From Heliopora coerulea (lineage: Eukaryota > Cnidaria > Anthozoa > Scleralcyonacea > Helioporidae), in assembly GCA_030142905.1 (NCBI GenBank), contig JASJOG010000151.1:10001-74000 (forward strand): DNA of 64,000 bases. The letters are read 5' to 3'. Under the pieces are notes generated by a model. It did no database searches, had not been told where the DNA came from, and saw only the letters and a program-made list of their open reading frames with translations. Positions 32,773-41,566 of the stretch are shown here, one piece after another; position 1 is the stretch's first letter; every line of letters starts with the position of its first letter. The position numbers were made by a program, and so were the translations under genes.

Positions 32773-34844
32773 AGCCATCCATATAATCATATGGGAAAAC
32801 ACCCTTTTTTAACATCAACTCTCTTTTTTTCACACTGCAAACTTTATTAACATTATGAAATTGATCTTTTTCTAAATTATTTGCTAGGCTTTCCAAAGAT
32901 GTGCTTATAAATTTAAAACTATCTATAAATCTTATTTCTCTTGTAATATATTTTTTTTACCTTTTTTGCCTCTAAAACTATCAACTACAATGTTTTTACC
33001 GAATGAAATATATTTTTCTTCCGTCTTTGGAATACAATTAATATTACCTTCAGAAACTCCTAAATTTTTAATAAATAGATGACTATCATATCCCTCTAAA
33101 TTGTGAAAAAATACAGGTATAAAATTTGTTTTTTTCATTATTAAATTACACTTATGTGCAGCTCCTCTGTATTTTCCACTAAAGTGACAGTGATCTCTGC
33201 ATTTATTAAGATCTTTAAAATGTCTGTTAAATGGTTTTTCACAAGAATAACATACTTTTGCATTTTCAAAATCTTTTTTTATTCTCTTCTGTGAATATCA
33301 TCTTTGCTTCTACTTTAAACATTTCATATATTTCTCAAACAACTTTTTCCAACTCTTGTACAAATATTTTAGAAATATCTTCATCTTCAGAATGTTTTGT
33401 ATATTTCACAGCTTTTTCATATTTATTATCATCAAAACCTTTAACAATAAAGCAAAATCCAGACGGTTCATGTTTTTGAAATTGCAACGTTTTTTCACCT
33501 AAAGAATTATCAACAGGTTTTAAGAAACATTCAAAATCTGCATATATTACAAATGGAACTTTATGCATTTTTTGATAATTTTCAAAGTTAATAAAATCTC
33601 TCATTTTTTCTCCATCTGGAAATATAGTTTCTACACATTCATTTGTCGAACAATATTGTAAATGATTTTCAAGAGATTTTTTGGTTCTAAATCCATTCAA
33701 ACAAAAAGTACAAAAATGTCTTTTACCATGACTTTTACTAACTTGTGATGAAAGTAATCTACTTAAATTTTTAACAACACAATAATGTTTCTTTCTGGGA
33801 TTTAAATCAGATATTAACAAAAGTTGTACTTTTTTCTCATATTTTTCTTTTGGTGTTCTAAGAATTATTATTTCTTCCATCTTTTCTCCTGTTACTCTAT
33901 CTCTATAATTTGTTTCTTCAGCTCCAAATAATATTACTCCAATTTTATTATTTCTCTCAAATGTATCAATATCATGAAATGTTGCAGGAAAATTTACTCC
34001 TGTCCAATCAAATTGTTCAGCTTGTTTTTTCAAAAGTTTATCTATTCTCTCATTATCTTTTTCCTTTATATGTTTTGCTCTTGCAACACTCCATTTAAAA
34101 CATTCTTCATCACCATTTTTCTTGTTTATGATTGCTTTCTTATTTTTCGAATATAATGATAATGGAATATATGATGATCCTCCTATAAGTCTATATCTAC
34201 TTATGTATAATTCTAATTTTTTAATTTTTCTAAATCTCCAACCACTTCCATTTCTCTGAAATGTTGCTAATGATTCAAGAATTTTTTCCTTCATTTTTTC
34301 ATATGTTTCTTCCAAGCCTGTTCCTTCAAGTATTATCTCTTGTTTACTAGAAAAATGTGTATCATCTATAGTTTCTTTACCTGTTGCAGGATTTTCCTTT
34401 ACCATTATACAATTAAGAGACAGTCTTACTTTTATTCCCCACCAACTATTTTGTTCTTTAATTTTTTTAATAATTATTTCTTTCACATCGTTTAAAAAAG
34501 TTAAAGGATCATAACCTCCAATCTCTGCAGGGTTGTTAATTTCATATTTTTTTATTGCACTTTTAAATGCTTTTTTTTTTTAAGGAACCAGTTTAAACAC
34601 ATATACAGGCAGTCTTTGACTGTTTTGTTCATCCTCAGACTTATTCTCAGACTTATTGAATAAATCTAAAACAGTCTTTTTCAATTCTCAAAATCATCTT
34701 TCTTTCATTTTCTTTGGTCTTGATCAAATATTTTCACAATTTTTTTCTTATGTTGTCAGTTTGTGTTCTCTTCTTTTTTGGTAATAATAAAGGCTTATCA
34801 ATATCAGGAACTGGTGTATCTAATAAATTTACATTTGAGGTCAT
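32773..34844 (-). pseudogene. POLB: Family A DNA polymerase, N-terminal half, A2 copy
   Basis: Counterpart of A1 PolB from its start to about the exonuclease region. Readable: CFKWSVARA (about 34100), IDTFERNN (about 33960), HYCVVKNLSRLLSSQ (about 33770), a C2H2 unit CTFCLNGFRTKKSLENHLQY (about 33670-33725), and the ExoI motif YADFEC (about 33540). Then, frameshifted, an endonuclease VII-like segment and VFPYDYMDGL at the cut end (about 32775). The palm domain is missing because the inversion junction follows directly. The start context is TATATAAATAAAG before the ATG region. Confidence 0.75.
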
Positions 34845-35268
34845 TGTGTTCTTTATTTATATATATATTTTTTTTTCTTAAATGAAAAATTATAAGTCTT
34901 AAAATAAAAAATCATATTTTATCATAAATATGATTTCTCAAAAATTTATCAGCCTAAGGCTGTTGTATATTAAATATATTTAATGTAAAATAATTTTTCA
35001 CATGTACAAACTCTGTTTATATTTTTTTAATAATCCATGATATTTTTTCTATAGAATTTGTTATACTTTTAGGAAATATATTAATTTCTTTAAATACTTG
35101 GATAACTTTGTTCTTCACCATTATTTAAATTAATCACCAATAATTTTTTTGATTCTCTTAATTCACCTTTTATAAACTTTTTCATTGTTTATTTATATAT
35201 ATTTTTTTCTTAAATGAAAAATTATAAATCTCAATTTTGTTTCTTTAAAATTTTCATAAACTAAGTTT
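34845..35268. other. Intergenic, no gene recognised
   Basis: Very AT-rich. It contains a perfect small hairpin CAGCC-TAA-GGCTG near 34951 and two copies of an ATTTATATATAT(A)TTTTTTTCTTAAATG-like stretch near 34857-34885 and 35185-35215, possibly duplicated promoter DNA. Confidence 0.35.
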
Positions 35269-35678
35269 TTAACTTTTGTATAATTCTTTAGCAACAAAAT
35301 TTTTTTTATCTTGTTCGTCATCACTTTTGTCATCTGGTTCATAATCTGAATCTTTTATAACGTCACCAAATTCACTTTCACTTGATGTTATATATTCATT
35401 TTAACTTTTGTCAGAACTATGATCACAATTTTTATTTTTTATACAATAGTCACAGATTTCATAATCTGTATAATTATTATCACCATAATTTACAAGTTTA
35501 CAAGTATAAGGACTGTTTTTTTTTTTAGATTCTTCTTCAATACATTTTTTACATGTCCAAAAAATTGTATCTCCATTTTCTAAAATTACTGGCCCACAAT
35601 TACATGCTTAGCATTCACAGGTTTTTTCAAAACCTGTACAATCTTTTTTTTTTAACAATGTTCACATTGCTCACTCAT
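35269..35678 (-). pseudogene. A2-specific cysteine-rich acidic protein
   Basis: About 135 codons on the minus strand with repeated Cys pairs: CEHC, CECxACNC, WTCKKC and CDYC (about 35415-35670), which suggest one or two zinc ribbons. An acidic tail rich in Asp, Glu and Ser follows. Three in-frame stops interrupt it. A1 has a different gene at this position (SAP-like protein 44769-45122), so the slot between polymerase and membrane-protein genes is variable. Probably a DNA- or RNA-binding regulator, by composition only. Confidence 0.45.
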
Positions 35679-35694
35679 TATTTTATTTATACAA

Positions 35695-36111
35695 TTATAT
35701 AAATTTATAAACTATGAAACCTCCTGAAATCCCAACCAGAAAAAAAGCAACATTTTGATATTCTTTCACCTCATTAGTTGGAGTATAGTAATCCTCCAAT
35801 TTTGGCTCATTTTCTACTGTGGTTGTTATATTCTTGCTCTAAACTTTTCACACAATTATTAATTTCTGCAAAAATTTGTTTAAAGATGTGTTTGTTCTAT
35901 TTATATCTGCTTTGCATCAGATAATTGTTGCCTTAATTTTTTTTTCCACTTGTTTCTCATACCATTTTTCTTTATCTTTTAGTAATTTTTCAAGTGCTTC
36001 ACTATGTCTTTTTAACTCTTTTTCGTATCCAGTATGATTTCATTTTGAAAATAAAAATCCAGCTCCTGCAAAAGCAACAGCATTAAATAATCCTCCAATT
36101 ACTTTTTCCAT
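35695..36111 (-). pseudogene. Two-TM coiled-coil protein, A2 copy
   Basis: Counterpart of A1 45145-45567, with the same VIGGLFNAVAFAGAGFLFSK start and the same ending (VAFFLVGISGGFIVYKF). A stop at about 36040, another mid-gene, and a frameshift near 35880 break it. Overlaps the end of the next small gene by about 13 bp. Confidence 0.7.
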
Positions 36112-36329
36112 TTATTTTTATTTAATGATTTGAAAGGATCTGTAGGAAGCCACTTTTTGTCTTGTGCAAATTTAAATCCAAGTGTTGATAATCCTACAGC
36201 TGCTGCAAGTTTTAAAGTAGACGCTAAACTAGCTGGAGTTGCCAAACCATCACTAAATGTTTTTCTTGTTATCATTCCAACACCCACAGCACCCAATGTA
36301 ATTAGAGTAGAATCATATAATTCATTCAC
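36099..36329 (-). CDS. Small hydrophobic protein, A2 copy (76 aa)
   Basis: Intact. NELYDSTLITLGAVGVGMIT and LAAAVGLSTLGFKFAQDKKW give two hydrophobic segments with Gly/Ala spacing. Clearly the same gene as A1 45596-45829. The strong conservation compared with neighbouring genes argues for real function before decay. Confidence 0.75.
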   Translation of the reverse strand: MNELYDSTLITLGAVGVGMITRKTFSDGLATPASLASTLKLAAAVGLSTLGFKFAQDKKWLPTDPFKSLNKNKWKK

Positions 36330-36465
36330 TAGTTTACATACAAAAAATTTTTTTTTAATTTATCGCTTTAGCAGCTTTGCTGTCTGCTGTTAATTAAAAC
36401 TTTCAAAACCTTGAACAGCACATTTTTTAACTTTAGCAGCCAAAGGCTGTGTATTTTGAAATTTA
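36330..36465. repeat. Cluster of small hairpins in A2
   Basis: Short perfect hairpins with 3-nt loops, such as CAGC-TTT-GCTG (about 36372 and 36466) and CAGCC-AAA-GGCTG (about 36434), stand out as GC-rich islands in AT-rich DNA. They are simpler relatives of the double hairpins in A1. Confidence 0.6.
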
Positions 36466-36723
36466 TCAGCTTTGCTGTTTTTTTTTTCTTCTTTTTCTTT
36501 TTTCACGGTGTTTTAATTTATCAGTTCTGCTGTTTTCTTCTCTGATTTCTCTTTTATATAAATAATATAACCCACAAAGTGTGGCTACAAGTCCCACACC
36601 TCCAATAACATATCTAAAATCTATGTAATCTGATATTTCTCTTTCTCTTGCTTCTCTTGAAATTTTGCCAATCTTTTTCCTAATTCTACTTATTTTAGTA
36701 TTTTGTTCACTCTGTTTACTCAT
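36466..36723 (-). CDS. Basic single-TM protein, A2 copy (85 aa)
   Basis: Counterpart of A1 45920-46285 but shorter. A basic N-terminus with KIGKISREARERE, one hydrophobic segment (YVIGGVGLVATLCGLYYLY) and a highly basic tail. The start has the ATAAATAAATGAG context. The last codons fall in a CAGC-TTT-GCTG hairpin. Possibly a DNA-condensing membrane protein, by composition only. Confidence 0.65.
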   Translation of the reverse strand: MSKQSEQNTKISRIRKKIGKISREAREREISDYIDFRYVIGGVGLVATLCGLYYLYKREIREENSRTDKLKHREKRKRRKKKQQS

Positions 36724-36776
36724 TTATTTATCTTTTTATAATTTTATTTAAAATTTACTACAAGTCTATTTCAAAT

Positions 36777-38298
36777 TTATTCAAAGTTACTAAAAATTAA
36801 CTTGCAATCTACTACAAACAAAATATTGATAATAGGTTCATCAAAATCTACTCTAAATTTTTGACATAATGCAATATGATTTACTAAAATTTCTTTTTCT
36901 GTCATTTTTTTTTACGTAATTGTATAGCAATAAATGCAATCTTGCCTTGAAAACAATCTGTTACTCTTTTATTTGTTACAGTTTTATTACTTCCTCTAAA
37001 AATTAATGTTGACAAACCACTTGTAACTTGTGCAGATGTAAATTTTTTAATTAATTTTCCATTACAAAAAATTCTTGAATTATCACTTGTTAAAGGATAT
37101 GTTTCCCTATCATAATGAACAGAAATACATTTCATCTTATATTCTGTTGGGTCAGTTTTCAATGGAAACACATTTGGATTTATCTCTAAATAATCATTTC
37201 CTACTCCATAAACAATTAATCTTTTTGCAGAAGCATTGTCAAGATTTTTTAATCCTAACATTCTGTAAATTCCACTACATTTACCTTTATTTACAAAAAT
37301 AGTAGTAAAATCATTTGTTTTTTTAATATATTGCCTTTCCATTTCATAAACTATAAAAATATGAACACGGTCTTTTAAAATTGAAGAACCACCTATTGTG
37401 CCTAAATTTGAAGAAACAACTGGGGTGTTTATCTTAAGTGGGGCTTCAAACCAGTCATTCTCGTCTTTAAAGTACATTGTATCAATTTTAATGCTGGTAT
37501 TTGCAGTTTCATAAAATGGTCTATTGTATCGTCCATGTGTTGCTTCCAAATTTACATCCAAATTTTCTGTTTCTGTTCGATTATAAACTGCTCTGATTCT
37601 GTCATTTTCACTACTGTCATAAATCATATATGAAACATCGTCTTTCATTTCATAAACTGCAGTATAAAATTTAAAAAATTTTACATCTACGTGTTTCATG
37701 CGTTGGCTTATAAGTAGGAAATTTTTCATGGTACCACCAGTTAGAGACAAATTTTTATTATCTTCATCATTTACATATTGTTTTCTAACTAAATGAAAAT
37801 CTGTATAATTTGTGGGATTTACCAAGGATAAAACACTATTTGTTCCCATATTTATATCACCTTTCATTGTTCTGCCATGTAAATTTAAATAATTTTTATT
37901 TTTATCATCTACATATTTTTTTCTTGCTAAATGTTTTTCATCTGTAGGATCTGAAGTTGTTATAATTTTATTATTTCCCAAAACAATATCACCTGACATT
38001 GTTCCCCCCCGTTATTGATAATTTTTTAGCATCTTGATCATCTATATATTTTTTCCGACACAAATCTTTATCATCTGTAGGATCAGAAGTAGGAGTAATT
38101 TTATTACTGTCCATAACAATATTTCCTGTCATTGTACCTCCTTTTTTTGATAGAAAATTTCCTGCACCACTGCTTACAACTTTGTCATCTTGATATTTTT
38201 TAATTGCCAGATGTGCATTTTCTGTTGAATCAACTGATGTTATAATATGGTGTGAACCCATGTTAATATCTCCCATCATATCCCCTCCTGTGATCTTT
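36777..38298 (-). pseudogene. Family A phage-like fibre, A2 copy (5'-truncated)
   Basis: Tandem stalk modules of about 45 residues with the pattern GGTMxGDIxMG, then DPT, then KKYVDD (for example about 38130, 37960, 37850 and 37740). A C-terminal head follows (about 37700-36777) that looks like a LamG/concanavalin-type sandwich (IFCNGKLIKKF, FQGKIAFIAIQL). Stalk modules of this type occur in bacteriophage tail fibres. The gene is cut at its 5' end, where the family B polymerase resumes (38298). A frameshift in a C8 run (about 38010) and one in an A9 run (about 36905) split it. The head differs from that of A1. Confidence 0.7.
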
Positions 38299-38505
38299 CT
38301 GAACACTAGGATAGAGCGAGGTAAAATCAATATAATGAATCTTTCCATTATTGGTGCATGTTCTCTTTAACCATATTGGAGATGTCCTTTTACACCATAC
38401 AAAGCTTGACATGGACATAAAGGTAAATACTTATCATATTTCAAAGATGCAGGTGATATCATAGATTTACCAATGTTATTTTGTTTCTTATAATCACATT
38501 CCCAA
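38290..38505 (-). pseudogene. POLB: Family B DNA polymerase, middle part
   Basis: A 200-bp island of family B polymerase between copies A2 and A1. On the minus strand it reads LWECDYKK at the A1 edge, then a stop and a frame shift, then IDFTSLYPSVQK (about 38300-38335), the palm motif A of Maverick polymerases with its catalytic Asp. The reading ends where the A2 fibre begins. It joins in order with 56564-58616 (upstream) and 22385-23260 (downstream). Confidence 0.8.
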
Positions 38506-39190
38506 AGTAGTCTGTAAAGTGCCGATTCCAGCACATTTTTGAGTGATGACGTAACTTCCGGTCGCTTTCATGAATTTCAACACATTTTCAAATTTGGTCA
38601 AAATTTTTCAGTGTCGTGGGGGATTTCCCCTTTTTATTGATGACATCACTTTCGGTCTGTAAAGTGCCGATTCCAGCACATTTTTGAGTGATGACATCAC
38701 ATTTTGAAATTTGGTCAAATTTTCCACATTTTCAAAATCCGGTTTCAGCCGGATTCTCAAAGTCTGTAAAGTGCCGATTCTGTCACATTCCTTTCTGATG
38801 ACGTCACTCATTCTGAAATTCGCTCAAATTCTTCACATTTTCAAATTTAGTCAAAATTTTTCAGTGTCATGGGGGGTTTTCCCTACAGGTTTTCAACACA
38901 TTTTCAAATTTGGTCAAAATTTTTCAGTGTCATGATTCTGTCACATTTTGTCAGGTTTTCAAAACATTTTCAAATTTGGTCAAAATTTTTCAAAGTGTCG
39001 TGGGGGATTTCCCCTTTTTCATTGATGACGTCATTTTCCCCAATTACATCACTTTCGGTTTCAACTTCCGGTCTCTTCCACGAATTTGATAACGCTACCA
39101 AGAATTTCATCACATTTTCAAATTTGGTCTCAACAGCGAAGCTGCAGCAAAGTTCAGTGTCTTGGAGGGTTCAAAAACTTCACATTTTAG
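38506..39190 (+). repeat. Left terminal inverted repeat region of A1
   Basis: Inverted relative to about 56050-56563. It is internally repetitive: GTCTGTAAAGTGCCGATTC occurs three times (38510, about 38655 and about 38763). The block CACATTTTCAAATTTGGTCA and the words TGATGACGTCA and GTCGTGGGGGATTTCCCC recur several times. The unusually high density of TGACGTCA-like sites may matter for transcription or replication from the ends. Inverted identity is strongest in the first 150 bp and then drops as the numbers of internal repeats differ. Confidence 0.85.
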
Positions 39191-39238
39191 CTTCACATTT
39201 GTGAAACTTTTGTGTGAAAAATTATTTGATTTGTGAAG

Positions 39239-39652
39239 ATGCCTTACTCGTTGAGACAGCTTGACCAACGCTATCAAAATGCTTGTCAAAGCATAAAAGA
39301 TGCAAAGGAATACACATTGCAACATCTAAATACCAGTTTTGAAATTGATATTGAAACTTTTTATAACAATCTTGGAAATTCAAATTTGGATGATTTGGAA
39401 GATGGTCTTGATAAGATTCAAGAGATTGTACAACAGTGTCATATTGCTATCAATTATGAGAAGTCTCGTCGAAGACTACAGAACGAAATCAATAGAAAGA
39501 CAGAGAAAGATTCCCAGAAGAAGATGAAGAAAAATGATTTCAAGTTGAGAAGGAGATTGTCGAGACTTAAGAAAGCAACACCATATCGAAGCAATTCACA
39601 GCAAGAGATTTTTGTCAATTTTTGTAAATCAATTGAACAGACGTCTTCTTGA
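39239..39652 (+). CDS. Basic coiled-coil protein of A1, unidentified (137 aa)
   Basis: An intact frame just inside the left terminal repeat, convergent with the polymerase (8 bp apart). I chose the ATG at 39239 because the alternative two codons upstream is GTG. The protein is helical throughout: QLDQRYQNACQSIKDAKEY, an acidic middle, then a very basic stretch (about residues 80-120) with many Lys/Arg. There is no membrane segment. Terminal position and basic character fit a DNA-end or core protein, but I recognise no family and there is no second copy in the window. Confidence 0.6.
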   Translation: MPYSLRQLDQRYQNACQSIKDAKEYTLQHLNTSFEIDIETFYNNLGNSNLDDLEDGLDKIQEIVQQCHIAINYEKSRRRLQNEINRKTEKDSQKKMKKNDFKLRRRLSRLKKATPYRSNSQQEIFVNFCKSIEQTSS

Positions 39653-40986
39653 CCTGTTTTTACGGTTTAAATCCAAATATATTCTCATAAGTGCTAATCA
39701 TTTCATTCATGTAATGATCATATGCTAATGTATCTATTTTATTTTCAAGTATTATTCTTTTATCATCTTTTGCTGACAATGCAATTTTTTCAACACTTTC
39801 AGTATACAAGTCATGATTTCGGTGTCTTATTAAATTCATTTTTCTAATTTGTTCTTCTTCAGTAAATAAACAATCTTTATAATTTTTGAATGATATATTT
39901 TTTTCAATAACATTTTTCTTAACACCTTTACATTTTCAAACATTTTATAAGAATATAATTTTGCCCTCAACCCCACAAATTCTTCTATTTGTTTTCCACC
40001 ACACTCATCTTTCATCATTCCAATTACTTTTTTGTTTAAACCGGTATTAATTCCACTTTCATGTTCTTTTGGATAATTACTTGTGTTAAACATATTTTTA
40101 ACATCTGGGGATATATCTTTATAGAAATCTTCAGTTTTAATTTCATACATTAAACTGTCAGTATCTGTAAATAACAATCTCGCATTTTCACCATATTTTT
40201 GTTTAATATAATTATAATGAAAATCATACATTAAAGTCTTTGATAAATCTAATATACTCATTCCTAAATATATAGGTTTATCTAGTTTCATTTTATTCTT
40301 ATGCATATTAACTGCAATTAGATTTTCAGAAAATATTGTTCTTTTGCTAAAATTACTTTTCGAAAATAATTTTAATGCTTTTTCTTCTCTATTTACTAAT
40401 TGTATATCAACTCTGTTTCTTACATTTTCTATAGTTTTTCCAAATACAGAATTATTCATAAGTTTGAAAGTCTTTTTCAAAATAATTTTTTGCGTTTGTC
40501 CTCAACTGTGTATTTAAATCAATATATTGTTTCATGAAATCTTCTTCACAAAATTTAACACCCTTATGAATTCGTTTAATTTTTAATCCCAACTTTTCAT
40601 ATAACTTTAAGTTTTTGCAATGTAAAACATATTTTACTTTATTATTCAAATTTGGAATTAATTTTTCAACATTCCCAGTTTTTAATCTTTCTGGTGCTAA
40701 CGAATATTCATTATGAAGATCATGTAAATCTTTTGGATATTCCAAGTCAACTTCTAATATGCAAGGAATGGTTTTCCAATTTTGTAATTCTTTATCATTC
40801 ATCCATTTAAAATCTCTCACGGGTAGTTTTTTACTCATTGCCCAACCATAAAGATTATTTGCATCAAGATAGGGTAAAAATATATTGTCTTTGTTTTTCT
40901 TATGCTTATTTATGATTATATGTTTCTTTTTCAAAAGTTTTTTGTTTTTATTTCTTTTCATATATTTATTATTTGCTTTTGCATAT

Positions 40987-41566
40987 TGTTACTGACGTGT
41001 AACAAGAAACGAAAAGATTTATTCACAAAAACGAAAAGAAACTAAAGAGTTAATCGACAAACGAGAAAAGAAACTAAAGAGTTCAGGCGATAACTAAAAT
41101 GTTCAAGGCTTATCTGTCTTCTCTACGCTTTTAAGCTTGCGACTCTGACGACCCAACGGTGACGAATAGTAAAAAGTTCCAGCAGCAAAGCGTTCCAACC
41201 AACTGTTAACTTCTTGTATAACAATCTTGAGCACGTAACAGCATGAAACAGGGCACAATAACACACAATAACACACTATAACACTATAACACAATAACAC
41301 ACACACCGAGGGTCGGAGCGAGTCGCGCTTATATAGCCTGTCCGCAAACTATGACGTCAACTTACGTCATTTCTTAAATGATCTAATGTTCTATTTTTAC
41401 AAGCAATCATGACAATGCTCATGACTCAAGTAACCTAAAAAGCACTTACTCTAGCATGAGTCAGCAAAATTACTATCTCAGTATTGATAAGCGGTATGAC
41501 TAAGTAAAAACTAGGAAATTCGAATGTTCGAGAATGTTCTCGGCGCGTGACGACTGTCACGTAACA
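40987..41566 (-). mobile_element. Solo LTR inserted in the A1 polymerase
   Basis: A 580-bp insertion with TG...CA ends (TGTTAC...GTAACA) flanked by the 4-bp duplication ATAT (40983-40986 and 41567-41570). No coding region. In minus orientation it has the layout of an LTR: upstream regulatory sites, a TATA box (TATATAA, 41329-41335) and AATAAA near the far end (about 41017). The short inverted ends also fit a small DNA transposon, but the TATA box, AATAAA and 4-bp duplication favour an LTR. Confidence 0.65.
41522..41540 (-). promoter_or_regulatory. Perfect four-unit heat-shock element in the solo LTR
   Basis: GAA and TTC alternate four times with exactly two bases between them (GAATGTTCGAGAATGTTC is inside), the consensus arrangement bound by HSF trimers. 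It lies close to the upstream end of the LTR in the TATA orientation. Two CRE-like sites (TGACGTCA at 41352-41359 and TTACGTCA at about 41363-41370) lie just upstream of the TATA box. Confidence 0.7.

Larger units (their letters stand above)
23262..38298. mobile_element. Polinton family A, copy A2 (rearranged, truncated)
   Basis: A family A element lodged in the family B polymerase gene. From left to right: myristoylated protein (+), coiled-coil protein (-), ATPase (-), MCP (-, split by a Penelope-like element), virion protein (-), integrase (-), then PolB N-terminal half (-), small genes (-) and fibre (-). Compared with the complete copy A1, the block from 23.9 to 32.77 kb is inverted relative to the block from 32.77 to 38.3 kb, and the genes that separate them in A1 are missing. 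The right end stops inside the fibre gene without an inverted terminus, so the copy is truncated there. About 40 codons of the target polymerase seem lost. Confidence 0.75.

Noticed and set aside
41103..41306. Cysteine/valine-rich minus frame in the solo LTR
   Set aside because: It is a low-complexity translation of CA/AC-rich LTR DNA and lies within a non-coding insertion.
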